DNA of 64,000 bases from Burkholderia sp. NRF60-BP8 (lineage in GTDB: Bacteria > Pseudomonadota > Gammaproteobacteria > Burkholderiales > Burkholderiaceae), in NCBI RefSeq assembly GCF_001522585.2, contig NZ_CP013373.1, forward strand, positions 2,294,001-2,358,000. The letters run 5' to 3'. The notes below the pieces were generated by a model that made no database searches, was not told where the DNA came from, and worked only from the letters and a program-made list of their open reading frames with translations. Each line of letters begins with the position of its first letter. Positions within the stretch are counted from its first letter, which is position 1. The position numbers and the translations under genes are program-made. Shown piece after piece: positions 1-9,493 of this stretch.

Positions 1-35
1 CGAAGGACATGGACGGGCTGCAACGGCAGGCGTAA
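1..35 (+). CDS. 3' end of an unidentified gene (partial)
   Basis: One plus-strand frame reads ten codons (KDMDGLQRQA) and then a TAA stop at 33-35. The rest of the gene lies outside the window, so the product cannot be identified. The call rests only on the open frame, the stop, and the intrinsic terminator that follows about 45 bp later. Confidence 0.35.
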   Translation, partial: KDMDGLQRQA

Positions 36-76
36 GCCGCGGCATCGACCCGGTTCCGCCTCCGGTTTCACCGGAC

Positions 77-103
77 AAAAAAAGCCCCGCGATTGCGGGG
101 CTT
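77..103 (-). terminator. Terminator between the upstream gene and pbpG
   Basis: A perfect 9-bp stem, AAGCCCCGC/GCGGGGCTT (82-90/95-103), encloses a GATT loop. On the minus strand it is followed by seven T residues (77-83 on plus), so it best serves pbpG, which ends at 156. It may also stop plus-strand transcription from the gene ending at 35. Confidence 0.8.
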
Positions 104-155
104 CTTCGTTGCGGCGACCGGTACGGCGGCGAACCGCCGCACACGATCAGGTACC

Positions 156-1322
156 TCAGGTACCGCCGCTCGGCGTGTTGGCCGCCGTCAGGCGTTCGCC
201 GCCGCCGGCATCGAGCCAGTTGCGCAGGCGCGACGCGTCGGCGAAGCGCGAGTACTTGCCGAACGAATCGAGCAATACCATCACCATCGGCCGGCCGTGG
301 ATCGTCGCCTGCATCACGAGGCATTCGCCCGCTTCGTTGATGAAGCCCGTCTTCTGCAGGCCGATGTCCCACGAGCCGTTGCCGCGGATCAGCGCGTTGG
401 TGCTGTTGTAGACCAGGTTGCGCTTGCCCGTGTACACCTCGTAAGTGCGATCGGTCGAGAACTGGCGGATCAACGGGTACTGGTACGCCGCATTGACCAT
501 CTTCACGAGGTCGCGCGCGCTCGACACGTTCGAGCTCGACAGGCCGGTCGAATTCTCGAAGTGCGTATCGGTCATGCCGAGCGACTTCGCCTTCGCGTTC
601 ATCGCCGCGATGAACGCCGGACGGCCGCCCGGGTAGTAACGCGACAGCGCGGCGGCCGCGCGGTTTTCCGACGCCATCAGCGCGATGTGCAGCATGTCCT
701 CGCGCGACAGGACCGAGCCGACCGACAGGCGCGAGCCCGTGCCCTTCTCGTAGTCGCGGTCTTCGTCGGTGACTTCGAGCTGGTCGGTCATCGGCGACTT
801 CGAGTCGAGCACGACCATGGCCGTCATCAGCTTCGAGATCGATGCGATCGGCACGACCGCGTGCGAATTCTTGTCGAACAGCGGCTCGCCGGAATTCTGG
901 TCGACGACGTACGCGACGCTCGAGCGCAGCGCGAGCGCGTCGGGCGTGTCGTGCAGGCCGAACGCCTGGCCGACCGTCGGCCGGCGCGGCTGGAACGCGA
1001 CCTTGCGCACCGCGCCGCGATGGCCGCCATGCAGGCTATTCGCCGCGAGCGTCACGCGCTTTCGCGACGCTTTCGCGCGCGGCGCATCGGCCTCGGCGAC
1101 CTTCGCGGATTTGTCGGCGCTCGCCTTGGCCGACTTCTTCTTCGCTGACGAAGCAGGAGCGACGGCTTTTTTCTTGGCGGCTTGGGTCTTCGCAGTGGCG
1201 GCGAAGGCGTCGGCAGGCAGGACGGACGCGGTGGTCGCCAACAACGCGACTGCGACCGACACAGCGGTGCCGAGCGTCATGCTCTGCAACAATCTGCGCG
1301 GTGAAAACGATTCGGCTTTCAT
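156..1322 (-). CDS. pbpG: D-alanyl-D-alanine endopeptidase (PBP7/8-type, peptidase S11)
   Basis: This is a periplasmic low-molecular-weight penicillin-binding protein that cleaves D-Ala-meso-DAP cross-links in peptidoglycan. The three serine-DD-peptidase motifs are visible: S-x-x-K (SISK), S-x-N (SEN in MASENRAA) and KTG (LQKTGF). The first ~40 residues form a signal peptide, followed by a low-complexity Ala/Lys-rich linker of about 60 residues, which is longer than in the E. coli enzyme. The ATG at 1322 gives 388 residues starting MKAESFSP. The frame stays open to a TTG at 1358, but the ATG places a typical n-region directly before the hydrophobic core. The gene is monocistronic, with a terminator at 77-103 and a possible promoter at 1386-1414. 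Confidence 0.9.
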   Translation of the reverse strand: MKAESFSPRRLLQSMTLGTAVSVAVALLATTASVLPADAFAATAKTQAAKKKAVAPASSAKKKSAKASADKSAKVAEADAPRAKASRKRVTLAANSLHGGHRGAVRKVAFQPRRPTVGQAFGLHDTPDALALRSSVAYVVDQNSGEPLFDKNSHAVVPIASISKLMTAMVVLDSKSPMTDQLEVTDEDRDYEKGTGSRLSVGSVLSREDMLHIALMASENRAAAALSRYYPGGRPAFIAAMNAKAKSLGMTDTHFENSTGLSSSNVSSARDLVKMVNAAYQYPLIRQFSTDRTYEVYTGKRNLVYNSTNALIRGNGSWDIGLQKTGFINEAGECLVMQATIHGRPMVMVLLDSFGKYSRFADASRLRNWLDAGGGERLTAANTPSGGT

Positions 1323-1385
1323 TGGGGTCTGGACAAAGCGGGCGGGAGGTTTCCGCAAGTGTAGTTAAAGCTGAAAAAAAGAGCA

Positions 1386-1414
1386 ATATTAGGCACTTAC
1401 CGATCGTCTTTAAA
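1386..1414 (-). promoter_or_regulatory. Putative sigma70 promoter of pbpG
   Basis: On the minus strand, TTTAAA (1409-1414) and TAATAT (1386-1391) are separated by exactly 17 bp. Each hexamer matches four of six consensus bases. The position, about 65 bp before the pbpG ATG, is suitable. Inferred from spacing and motif only. Confidence 0.4.
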
Positions 1415-1848
1415 CCGGAATGTAAGAGTCGGCCAACCTCCGGCCAATCGACCCTTGCGCTCCCATCGAAAAAATCGATGAGATGCCCTGCCCGACAGCG
1501 CCCGTCTCCCGATTACCACACGGTTAATTGAGATAACGTCACTTCGGAGGCGATTTAAAGCGGGGAAAGTACGTATCCGGTGCTCGGCATGCCAAAGGCG
1601 CCGGTCTCGACCGTGGCGGCGGCACGTCGCCACGGCACGCGCATCGAAACGGCGCGTTTTTTGACAGGAACAGAAGGATAACGTTCCATGGGCCTGTCAG
1701 GTTTACCTGCGCGCGATCATGGTGCGGCGCGCTTGCCCCATCGCCGTGCGCACCATGTGGGAACGCGCGTGAAACCGATTCCGAACGGCTGCGATAACTC
1801 GTTGTTTTATCGATAATTTGTCGCGATTGTGCAACGCACAAAAAAGAC
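1415..1848. other. Intergenic stretch, no gene recognised
   Basis: This stretch lies between the pbpG and phasin promoters. Short open frames exist on both strands, but none has a ribosome-binding site or recognisable product. I see no hairpin terminator, repeat or tRNA. Confidence 0.5.
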
Positions 1849-1876
1849 TTGACATCCGTTTTCTCTGCCCTAAAAT
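1849..1876 (+). promoter_or_regulatory. Strong sigma70 promoter of the phasin gene
   Basis: A consensus -35 TTGACA (1849-1854) and a -10 TAAAAT (1871-1876, five of six) are separated by 16 bp. The start codon lies about 100 bp downstream, leaving a leader of roughly 95 nt. This fits the high expression expected of a granule-coating protein. Confidence 0.8.
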
Positions 1877-1976
1877 AGGCCTCATTGCTGCGTTGCACAA
1901 AGCACGCATCGCCGAAGTTCCCCAGTGTAGTGCCCTTTATCCTGCGATCGACGCGATCGCTTTTCAGGAGCCTGAC

Positions 1977-2543
1977 ATGTCCTTGCTGACCCCCGAGCAA
2001 ATCGCCGCCGCCCAGAAAGCCAACCTCGAAAGCCTGTTCGGTCTGACGACCAAGGCGTTCGAAGGCGTCGAGAAGCTGATCGAACTCAACCTGCAGGTCG
2101 TGAAGTCGACGCTGGCCGAGGGCCAGGAGAACGCACAGCGTCTGCTGTCGGTGAAGGACGCGCAGGAACTGATCGCGCTGCAGGCGAGCCTGTCGCAGCC
2201 GGTCGCGGAAAAGGTGCTGTCGTACGGCCGTCACCTGTACGAAATCGCATCGTCGACGCAAGCCGAGTTCGCGAAGGTCGCCGAAGCGCAATTCGAAGAG
2301 CAGAACAAGAAGGTCCAGGCACTCGTCGACAACGTCGCGAAGAACGCCCCGGCCGGTTCGGAAACGGCTGTCGCCGCGCTGAAGTCGGCACTGAACGCCG
2401 CGAACACCACGTACGAAACGGTTCAGAAGGCCACGAAGCAAGCGGTCGAAATCGCCGAAACGAACTTCAACGCCGCTGCTGCCGTCGCCACGAAGGCTGC
2501 AACCGCCGCTGCCGCACGTCGTTCGAGCAAGCCGGCCGCGTAA
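1977..2543 (+). CDS. phaP: Phasin family protein (PHA granule-associated)
   Basis: Phasins coat polyhydroxyalkanoate granules and control their size and number. The 188-residue protein is almost entirely alpha-helical and amphipathic. It begins [18 protein letters not shown], a typical betaproteobacterial phasin N-terminus, and ends in an Ala/Lys-rich tail of the PhaF/PhaP kind. There is no signal peptide or membrane segment. The ATG at 1977 is chosen because CAGGAG (1965-1970) lies just upstream and the family N-terminus begins there. The gene stands alone between a consensus-like promoter (1849-1876) and a terminator (2564-2587). No PHA synthase is nearby, which is usual for the main phasin of Burkholderia. 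Confidence 0.93.
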   Translation: MSLLTPEQIAAAQKANLESLFGLTTKAFEGVEKLIELNLQVVKSTLAEGQENAQRLLSVKDAQELIALQASLSQPVAEKVLSYGRHLYEIASSTQAEFAKVAEAQFEEQNKKVQALVDNVAKNAPAGSETAVAALKSALNAANTTYETVQKATKQAVEIAETNFNAAAAVATKAATAAAARRSSKPAA

Positions 2544-2563
2544 GCGTCCCCTGCTCCTGAAAG

Positions 2564-2587
2564 AGCCGCGCCCAGCGCGGCTTTTTC
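2564..2587 (+). terminator. Phasin terminator
   Basis: The stem AGCCGCG (2564-2570) pairs with CGCGGCT (2576-2582) around a 5-nt loop and runs into a T-rich tract. It lies 20 bp after the phasin stop codon. Confidence 0.85.
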
Positions 2588-2660
2588 GTTTCCGGCGCAA
2601 AAAGCGCGCGCGGGCGCAAATTGCCCGCCCCGATCGAGTCTGTCGCGCGCTGCGCAAAAG

Positions 2661-2700
2661 AAAACGCCGCCGCCCGGTTTGCCCGGGCGGCGGCGTTTTT
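2661..2700 (-). terminator. Terminator of the aceE-aceF-lpdA operon
   Basis: A 14-bp perfect stem (2664-2677 with 2683-2696) has a 5-nt loop and is flanked by A-tracts and T-tracts on both sides, so it can act in both directions. It sits 37 bp beyond the lpdA stop and separates the pdh operon from the phasin gene. Confidence 0.85.
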
Positions 2701-2736
2701 ACGTGGCCGGCACCCGGGGGCGCCGTGCCGATTCCG

Positions 2737-4503
2737 TTACTTCTTGCGCTGCGGCGGCAGGTCCGTGCAGACGCCTTCGTACAGCTCGGCGGCCATGCCG
2801 ACCGATTCGCCGAGCGTCGGATGCGGATGGATCGTCTTGCCGATGTCTTCCGCGTCCGCGCCCATCTCGACGGCGAGGCACACTTCGCTGATCAGGTCGC
2901 CCGCGTTCAGGCCGACGATGCCGCCGCCGATCACGCGATGGGTTTCCTCGTCGAAGATCAGCTTCGTGAAGCCTTCGTCGCGGCCGTTCGCGATCGCGCG
3001 GCCCGATGCGGCCCACGGGAACACGGCCTTGCCGTACTTGATGCCCTCGGCCTTGCACTGGTCTTCCGTCTTGCCGGCCCACGCCACTTCCGGATCGGTG
3101 TAGGCGACCGACGGGATCTGCAGCGCGTCGAAGTACGCTTTCTCGCCGTGCGCGGCTTCCGCTGCGACGTGGCCTTCATGGACGGCCTTGTGCGCGAGCA
3201 TCGGCTGGCCGACGACGTCGCCGATCGCGAAGATGTGCGGCACGTTCGTGCGCATCTGCTTGTCGACCTCGATGAAGCCGCGGTCGGTGACGGCGACACC
3301 GGCCTTGTCGGCACCGATCTTCTTGCCGTTCGGACTGCGGCCCACCGCGACGAGCACGAGGTCGTAGCGCTGCGCTTCCGCCGGCGCCTTCTCGCCCTCG
3401 AACTTCACGTAGATGCCGTCTTCCTTCGCTTCCGCGCCGACCGTCTTGGTCTTCAGCATCACATTGCCGAAGCGCTTCGCGTTGTACTTTTCCCAGACCT
3501 TCACGAGATCGCGGTCGGCGCCCATCATCAGGCCGTCCATCATTTCGACGACGTCGATCTCGGCGCCGAGCGTCGAGTAGACCGTTGCCATTTCGAGGCC
3601 GATGATGCCGCCGCCGATCACGAGCATGCGCTTGGGCAGTTGGCGCAGTTCGAGCGCGCCGGTCGAATCGACAACGCGCGGGTCTTCCGGCATGAACGGC
3701 AGCTTCACGGCCTGCGAGCCCGCGGCGATGATCGCCTGCTTGAACTTGACGACCTTCTTGCCGTTGTCGCCCTGCACTTCCATGTGGAACGGGTCGACGA
3801 ACGCGCCGACGCCGGTGACCACTTCGACCTTGCGTGCCTTGGCCATGCCGGCGAGGCCCGTCGTCAGCTTCTTGACGACGCCGCCCTTGAAGTCGCGCAG
3901 CTTGTCGAGGTCGACCTGCGGCTTGCCGAACGTGATGCCGTGCGACGCGAGCGCCGCGGCTTCCTCGACGACGAGCGACGTATGCAGCAGCGCCTTCGAC
4001 GGGATGCAGCCGACGTTCAGGCACACGCCGCCGAGCGTCGAGTAGCGTTCGACGAGCACCGTCTTCATGCCGAGATCGGCTGCGCGGAACGCGGCCGAAT
4101 AGCCGCCGGGGCCGGCGCCGAGCACGAGCATGTCGCATTCGATGTCGGCGGCGCCGCTGTAGCTGCCGGCTTGCGGCGCGGGCGCCGGAGCGGCTGCGGC
4201 CGGAGCCGGTGCAGCCGCTGCGGGCTTCGGCGCTTCGGGCGCTTTCGCGGGTGCGGCTGCGCCTGCCGATGCTTCGACGATGGCGATGACGGTGCCTTGC
4301 GAGACTTTCTCGCCAGCCTTGACCTTGACTTCCTTGACGGTGCCGGCGACGTCGCTGGGCACTTCCATGGAGGCTTTATCGGATTCGAGCGTGATGAGCG
4401 TTTGCTCTTTTTCGATCACGTCGCCGGGTTTCACGTTGACTTCGATGACATCGACGCCGCTGAAATCGCCGATATCCGGAACCTTGACTTCGATGAGACT
4501 CAT
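2737..4503 (-). CDS. lpdA: Dihydrolipoyl dehydrogenase (pyruvate dehydrogenase E3) with N-terminal lipoyl domain
   Basis: E3 reoxidises the dihydrolipoyl groups of the pyruvate dehydrogenase complex using FAD and NAD+. Residues 1-78 form a lipoyl domain with the lipoylated lysine K43 in ESDKASM. An Ala/Pro linker runs to about residue 118. The flavoprotein follows, with GAGPGGY near 129-135 and the redox disulfide C161/C166 in GGVCLNVGC. The catalytic His lies in HPHPTLGE near the C-terminus. At 588 residues it is about 110 longer than a plain E3 because of the lipoyl domain, as in Ralstonia and Neisseria PDH E3. It is the last gene of the aceE-aceF-lpdA operon, 284 bp after aceF, a gap that holds an interspersed repeat. 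Confidence 0.96.
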   Translation of the reverse strand: MSLIEVKVPDIGDFSGVDVIEVNVKPGDVIEKEQTLITLESDKASMEVPSDVAGTVKEVKVKAGEKVSQGTVIAIVEASAGAAAPAKAPEAPKPAAAAPAPAAAAPAPAPQAGSYSGAADIECDMLVLGAGPGGYSAAFRAADLGMKTVLVERYSTLGGVCLNVGCIPSKALLHTSLVVEEAAALASHGITFGKPQVDLDKLRDFKGGVVKKLTTGLAGMAKARKVEVVTGVGAFVDPFHMEVQGDNGKKVVKFKQAIIAAGSQAVKLPFMPEDPRVVDSTGALELRQLPKRMLVIGGGIIGLEMATVYSTLGAEIDVVEMMDGLMMGADRDLVKVWEKYNAKRFGNVMLKTKTVGAEAKEDGIYVKFEGEKAPAEAQRYDLVLVAVGRSPNGKKIGADKAGVAVTDRGFIEVDKQMRTNVPHIFAIGDVVGQPMLAHKAVHEGHVAAEAAHGEKAYFDALQIPSVAYTDPEVAWAGKTEDQCKAEGIKYGKAVFPWAASGRAIANGRDEGFTKLIFDEETHRVIGGGIVGLNAGDLISEVCLAVEMGADAEDIGKTIHPHPTLGESVGMAAELYEGVCTDLPPQRKK

Positions 4504-4599
4504 GACTGTCCCCTTCTTGATTGGCTGCAGAGAGAGAGGGAGGGACTGGCGGAAAGACGGAACCTGACTACATGCGGCCTGGCAAGAGAACGCGACGTT

Positions 4600-4787
4600 G
4601 GGCAGGACCGCCTTTGCCGTCCGCCCAAGGACGCGCCTTTCTTTTGGTTACTTTTCTTTGGAAGACAAAGAAAAGTGACCGCCGCCCCGCGCAGGGGCGA
4701 CGCCAGCAGACCGTTGGCAAAACAGGTTCAACGACAAGGGCGTGAAGAATCGACACAAAACCACGCCCCCGCGAGCCCCTCATCTCA
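4600..4787. repeat. Interspersed palindromic repeat element between aceF and lpdA
   Basis: The centre is an inverted repeat, GGTTACTTTTCTTTG (4646-4660) against CAAAGAAAAGTGACC (4666-4680), with one mismatch and a 5-nt loop. G/C-rich flanks follow (CCGCCCCGCGCAGGGGCGACG at about 4683-4703). From memory, similar TTACTTTTCTTTG elements recur in intergenic regions of Burkholderia and relatives; this is not verified here. The element is inside the operon, so the hairpin should be present in the aceF-lpdA transcript. Element boundaries are uncertain. Confidence 0.6.
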
Positions 4788-6449
4788 TCAAAGAATGATG
4801 CGACGGAAATCCCCGAGCAACGCCCCGAGATACGCATTGAACCGCGCGGCTTCCGCACCGTCGATGACGCGATGGTCATACGACAGCGACAGCGGCAGCA
4901 TGAGCCGCGGCACGAACTGCTTGCCGTCCCACACCGGCTTCATCTGGCCGCGCGACAACCCGAGGATCGCCACTTCCGGCGCGTTGATGATCGGCGTGAA
5001 GTTCGTCCCGCCGATCCCGCCGAGCGACGAGATCGAGAAGCAGCCGCCCTGCATCTGGTCCGGCTTCAGCTTGCCTTCGCGCGCGGCCTTCGACAGGTCG
5101 CTCATTTCCTTCGCGATGTCGACGAGGCCCTTCTTGTCCGCATCGCGGATCACCGGCACGACGAGGCCGTTCGGCGTATCGGCCGCGAAACCGATGTGGA
5201 AGTACTGCTTGAACACGAGGTTGTCGCCGTCGAGGCTCGCGTTGAAGGTCGGGAATTTCTTCAGGCCGGCGACGACCGCCTTGATCACGAACGCGAGCAT
5301 CGTGAACTTCACGCCCGCCTTTTCGTGTTCCTTGTTCAGCTGGACGCGCAGCGCTTCGAGCTCGGTGATGTCCGCTTCGTCGTTGTTCGTGACGTGCGGG
5401 ATCATCACCCAGTTGCGATGCAGGTTCGCGCCCGAGATCTTCTTGATGCGCGACAGCGGCTTCGCCTCGAACGGGCCGAACTTCGAGAAGTCGACCTTCG
5501 GCCACGGCAGCAGGTTCAGCTCGCCGCCGCCTGCCGGCGCGGCTGCCGCGGCCGGCGCCGCGCGCTGGCCCGTCATCACGCCCTTCACGAAACCCGTGAC
5601 GTCTTCCTTCGTGATGCGGCCCTTCGGACCCGAACCCTGCACGCGCGACACGTCGACGCCGAGTTCACGCGCGAACTTGCGGACCGACGGCGATGCGTGG
5701 CTCGCGCGGTATTCGCCCGACGGCGCGGCGGCCGGTGCGGCGGCAGCCGGTGCCGGCGCAGCCTTCGCGGGCGCGGATGCCGGTGCGGCGGCAGCGGGCG
5801 CCGCAGCAGCCGCGGCCGGAGCCGGTGCGCTCGCCTGCGGTGCCGCGACAGCCGGTGCGCCGGCGGCTTCGAGCAGCACGATCAGCGTGCCTTCCGACAC
5901 CGAATCGCCCACTTTCACCTTGATGTCCTTCACGACGCCGGCAGCCGGGCTCGGCACGTCCATCGTCGCCTTGTCCGACTCGAGCGTGACGAGCGACTGC
6001 TCCTTCTCGACCGTGTCGCCGACCTTCACGCCGATCTCGATCACCGGCACGTCCTTGTAGTCGCCGATATCCGGCACCTTCACTTCGAGCGTGCCGCCGG
6101 ACGCGGCCGGTGCAGCCGGTGCGGCAACGGGCGCCGCGGCCGGGGCCGGCGCTGCCGCAGGAGCAGGCGCCGCGGCCGGCGCAGCCGCGCCGTTCGCCTG
6201 GGCGGCCGCGCCGCCTTCGAGCAGGACGATCAGCGAGCCTTCCGACACGGAATCGCCGACCTTGACCTTGATTTCCTTCACGACGCCGCCCACCGGGCTC
6301 GGCACGTCCATCGTCGCCTTGTCCGACTCGAGCGTGACGAGCGACTGCTCCGGCTCGACCGTATCGCCGACCTTCACGCCGATCTCGATGACCGGCACGT
6401 CCTTGTAATCGCCGATATCCGGCACCTTCACTTCGATCGCTTGACTCAT
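4788..6449 (-). CDS. aceF: Dihydrolipoyllysine-residue acetyltransferase (pyruvate dehydrogenase E2)
   Basis: E2 is the core of the pyruvate dehydrogenase complex and transfers acetyl groups from lipoyllysine to CoA. Two lipoyl domains are present (residues ~1-78 and ~121-198) with lipoylated lysines K44 and K160, both in ESDKATMDV. They are joined by Ala/Pro-rich swinging linkers. A peripheral subunit-binding domain follows ([15 protein letters not shown]...GRITKEDV), then the catalytic domain with the active-site motif DHRVIDGA. The protein is 553 residues. ATG at 6449 has GGAGA upstream. It lies 69 bp after aceE in the same operon. The two lipoyl-domain coding stretches are near-copies of each other. 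Confidence 0.97.
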   Translation of the reverse strand: MSQAIEVKVPDIGDYKDVPVIEIGVKVGDTVEPEQSLVTLESDKATMDVPSPVGGVVKEIKVKVGDSVSEGSLIVLLEGGAAAQANGAAAPAAAPAPAAAPAPAAAPVAAPAAPAASGGTLEVKVPDIGDYKDVPVIEIGVKVGDTVEKEQSLVTLESDKATMDVPSPAAGVVKDIKVKVGDSVSEGTLIVLLEAAGAPAVAAPQASAPAPAAAAAAPAAAAPASAPAKAAPAPAAAAPAAAPSGEYRASHASPSVRKFARELGVDVSRVQGSGPKGRITKEDVTGFVKGVMTGQRAAPAAAAAPAGGGELNLLPWPKVDFSKFGPFEAKPLSRIKKISGANLHRNWVMIPHVTNNDEADITELEALRVQLNKEHEKAGVKFTMLAFVIKAVVAGLKKFPTFNASLDGDNLVFKQYFHIGFAADTPNGLVVPVIRDADKKGLVDIAKEMSDLSKAAREGKLKPDQMQGGCFSISSLGGIGGTNFTPIINAPEVAILGLSRGQMKPVWDGKQFVPRLMLPLSLSYDHRVIDGAEAARFNAYLGALLGDFRRIIL

Positions 6450-6518
6450 CTGTTTCTGTCTCCATGGCCGCGCGCGCCCCTCCCGGAAGCGGCGCGCGGC
6501 ATCACACGGGCGTGTGCG

Positions 6519-9215
6519 TTAAACGGTCATCGGGTTGGGCTTGGACGGATCGAGGTTGTACTTGGCGATCGCGTCCGCGACCACCTTGCGCTCGATCGTG
6601 CCTTCGTCGGCCAGCGCGTTCAGCGCGGCGACGGTGACCCAGTGACGGTCGACTTCGAAGAAGTGACGCAGCTTCTCGCGGGTGTCCGAACGACCGAAGC
6701 CGTCGGTGCCCAGCACGACGAAGCGACGATCGATCTGGCCGCGGATCTGGTCGACCAGCGCACGGACGTAGTCGGTCGATGCGATGACCGGGCCCTGCGT
6801 GTCCTTCAGGCACTTCTGCACGTGCGACAGGCGACGCTCTTCGGTCGGATGGAGCAGGTTCCAGCGTTCGACGTCGTGGCCTTCGCGCGCGAGCTCGGTG
6901 AAGCTCGGCACGCTCCACAGATCGGCGGCGACGCCCCAGTCGTTCTTCAGCAGGTCGGCGGCGGCGATCACTTCGTTGAAGATCGTGCCCGCGCCCAGCA
7001 GCTGCACGCGCGGCGCCTTCTTGTCGGCGTCGGCCTTCTTGAACGAGTACATGCCCTTGATGATGTCGGCCGCCACGTGCTCGCCCTGCGGAATCGCCGG
7101 GTGCTCGTAGTTCTCGTTCATCACCGTGATGTAGTAGTACACGTCTTCCTGGTCCTGCACCATGCGGCGCAGGCCGTCCTGGATGATCACCGCGAGTTCG
7201 TAGCCGAACGTCGGGTCGTAGCTCACGCAGTTCGGCACCGATGCCGCCCACAGCAGCGAATGACCGTCTTCGTGTTGCAGGCCTTCGCCGTTCAGCGTCG
7301 TACGGCCCGCCGTGCCGCCCAGCAGGAAACCGCGCGAACGCATGTCGCCCGCGGCCCACGCGAGGTCGCCGATCCGCTGGAAGCCGAACATCGAGTAGAA
7401 GATGTAGAACGGCACCATGATCTCGCCGTGCGTCGAATACGACGTCGCCGCCGCGATCCAGTCGCACATGCCGCCCGCTTCGTTGATGCCTTCCTGCAGG
7501 ATCTGGCCGGTCTGCGATTCCTTGTAGAACATCAGCTGGTCGGAATCTTCCGGCACGTACTTCTGGCCTTCCTGGTTCCAGATACCGATCTGGCGGAACA
7601 GGCCTTCCATGCCGAACGTGCGCGACTCGTCCGGGACGATCGGCACGACGCGCTTGCCGAGCGCCTTGTCCTTCAGCAGGATGTTCAGGATCCGCACGAA
7701 CGCCATCGTCGTCGAGATCTCACGGCCTTCGCCCGTGCCCTTCAACAGCGGCTCGAACGCGTCGAGCGCCGGCACCGGCAGCGACGTCGCCTTTTCGCGG
7801 CGGTGCGGCAGGTAGCCGCCGAGGTCCATGCGCTTCTGGCGCATGTATTCGAGCTCCTTCGAGCCTTCCTCGAACTTCAGGTACGGCACGTCGGCGATCT
7901 GCTCGTCGGTGATCGGCAGGCGGAACTGGTCGCGGAACTTCTTCAGTTGCTCGACCGGCAGCTTCTTCTGCTGGTGCGTGATGTTCATCGCCTGGCCCGA
8001 CTCGCCCATCCCGTAGCCCTTGATGGTCTTCGCGAGGATGACGGTCGGCGCGCCCTTCGTGTTCGTGGCTTCGTGGAACGCCGCGTAGATCTTGTGCGGA
8101 TCGTGGCCGCCGCGGTTCAGCGCCCAGATGTCGTCGTCCGACCAGTCGGCGACGAGCGCCTTCAGTTCAGGCGTGTTGAAGAAGTGCTCGCGCACGTACG
8201 CGCCCGACTCCGATTTGTACGTCTGGTATTCGCCGTCGACGCACTCCATCATCCGGCGCATCAGCGCGCCCGTCTTGTCGCGCGCGAACAGCGCATCCCA
8301 GCGGCTGCCCCAGATGACCTTGATCACGTTCCAGCCGGCGCCGCGGAATTCCGATTCGAGTTCCTGGATGATCTTGCCGTTGCCGCGCACCGGACCGTCG
8401 AGACGCTGCAGGTTGCAGTTGATCACGAACACGAGGTTGTCGAGCTTCTCGCGGCTCGCCATGCCGATCGCGCCGAGCGATTCCGGTTCGTCCGTCTCGC
8501 CGTCGCCGAGGAACGCCCAGACCTTGCGGCCTTCCGTCTTCGCGATGCCGCGCGATTCCAGGTACTTCATGAAGCGCGCCTGGTAGATCGCCATGATCGG
8601 GCCGAGACCCATCGACACGGTCGGGAACTGCCAGAAGTCCGGCATCAGCCACGGGTGCGGATACGACGAGATGCCCTTGCCGTCGACTTCCTGGCGGAAG
8701 TTGTCGAGCTGCTCTTCCGACAGGCGGCCGAGCAGGAACGCGCGCGAGTACACGCCCGGCGACGAGTGGCCCTGCACGAACACGAGATCGCCGCCGTGCT
8801 GGTCGGACGCTGCGTGCCAGAAATGGTTGTAGCCGACGTCGTAGAGCGTCGCGGCCGATGCGAACGACGCGATGTGGCCGCCGACGTTCGTGTCCTTGCC
8901 TGCGCGCAGCACCATCGCGAGCGCGTTCCAGCGCGTGTACGAACGAATGCGGTGCTCGATGTCCTGGTCGCCCGGAATCTTCGCCTGGGCTTCGAGCGGA
9001 ATCGTGTTGATGTACGGGGTATTGGCGGAGAACGGCAGGTGCTCGCCGTGCATGCGGGCGAATTCGATCTGCTTTTCGATCAGGTAATGCGCACGGCCGG
9101 TGCCCACGGAGGAGATCACGCCATCGAGCGACTCGAGCCACTCGACGGTTTCTTGCGGGTCGTCGTCACGTTCGGCGGCGACATATTTCATCACTTCGTT
9201 CGGTACAGCGGACAT
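6519..9215 (-). CDS. aceE: Pyruvate dehydrogenase E1 component (homodimeric type)
   Basis: E1 decarboxylates pyruvate with thiamine diphosphate and acetylates the E2 lipoyl groups. The 898-residue length is that of the single-chain alpha2 E1 of Gram-negatives. The ThDP/Mg motif GDGETDEPES...NCN is visible in the first half, followed by E1-typical sequences (GNGKIIQELE, GGHDPHKIYAAF). The frame is open further upstream, but the ATG at 9215 (MSAVPNEVMKY) has an AGGAG 8 nt before it and matches the family start. First gene of the pdh operon, divergent from the sensor kinase at 9494. The 278-bp gap carries a possible promoter (9303-9332) and a pentanucleotide repeat in the leader. Confidence 0.97.
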   Translation of the reverse strand: MSAVPNEVMKYVAAERDDDPQETVEWLESLDGVISSVGTGRAHYLIEKQIEFARMHGEHLPFSANTPYINTIPLEAQAKIPGDQDIEHRIRSYTRWNALAMVLRAGKDTNVGGHIASFASAATLYDVGYNHFWHAASDQHGGDLVFVQGHSSPGVYSRAFLLGRLSEEQLDNFRQEVDGKGISSYPHPWLMPDFWQFPTVSMGLGPIMAIYQARFMKYLESRGIAKTEGRKVWAFLGDGETDEPESLGAIGMASREKLDNLVFVINCNLQRLDGPVRGNGKIIQELESEFRGAGWNVIKVIWGSRWDALFARDKTGALMRRMMECVDGEYQTYKSESGAYVREHFFNTPELKALVADWSDDDIWALNRGGHDPHKIYAAFHEATNTKGAPTVILAKTIKGYGMGESGQAMNITHQQKKLPVEQLKKFRDQFRLPITDEQIADVPYLKFEEGSKELEYMRQKRMDLGGYLPHRREKATSLPVPALDAFEPLLKGTGEGREISTTMAFVRILNILLKDKALGKRVVPIVPDESRTFGMEGLFRQIGIWNQEGQKYVPEDSDQLMFYKESQTGQILQEGINEAGGMCDWIAAATSYSTHGEIMVPFYIFYSMFGFQRIGDLAWAAGDMRSRGFLLGGTAGRTTLNGEGLQHEDGHSLLWAASVPNCVSYDPTFGYELAVIIQDGLRRMVQDQEDVYYYITVMNENYEHPAIPQGEHVAADIIKGMYSFKKADADKKAPRVQLLGAGTIFNEVIAAADLLKNDWGVAADLWSVPSFTELAREGHDVERWNLLHPTEERRLSHVQKCLKDTQGPVIASTDYVRALVDQIRGQIDRRFVVLGTDGFGRSDTREKLRHFFEVDRHWVTVAALNALADEGTIERKVVADAIAKYNLDPSKPNPMTV

Positions 9216-9260
9216 TCTCGTCTCCTGGGTCCTGGAATGTGAGGATCGCTCTCGTGCAGA

Positions 9261-9280
9261 CGACGCGACGCGACGCGACC
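9261..9280. repeat. CGACG pentanucleotide repeat in the aceE leader
   Basis: Four tandem CGACG units (the last reads CGACC) lie about 50-65 bp upstream of the aceE start codon, inside its probable 5' leader. Such short repeats can vary in copy number; no function is evident. Confidence 0.6.
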
Positions 9281-9302
9281 GGCTGCGGGCAAGCTCCGAC
9301 GG

Positions 9303-9332
9303 ATTGTAATGAGCGTGGACAGGCCTGCGCAA
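9303..9332 (-). promoter_or_regulatory. Putative promoter of the aceE operon
   Basis: On the minus strand, TTGCGC (9327-9332) and TACAAT (9303-9308, five of six) are separated by 18 bp. This would leave a leader of about 80 nt before the aceE ATG. Motif-based inference. Confidence 0.4.
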
Positions 9333-9493
9333 CAAAATTTTCGAATTATGAGATCTTTTCTCGCCATGCGAAATATTGCTGCGCTGCACCCATATTTCGG
9401 GGCTCCGCGGCCCGTCTCGTCGGAACAAAACCGTTTCCGTTCAACCTATCCGGTATCGGTTTTCCATGTATTGCGCTGCGCTACAATCCTGCC

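Noticed and set aside
4521..4879. Small open frames across the aceF-lpdA gap
   Set aside because: They run through the interspersed palindromic repeat and are often annotated as hypothetical proteins, but the sequence is better explained as a repeat element.
2725..9242. Two long plus-strand open frames opposite lpdA, aceF and aceE
   Set aside because: They mirror the coding frames of the well-supported pdh genes and encode low-complexity Arg/Asp/His sequence.
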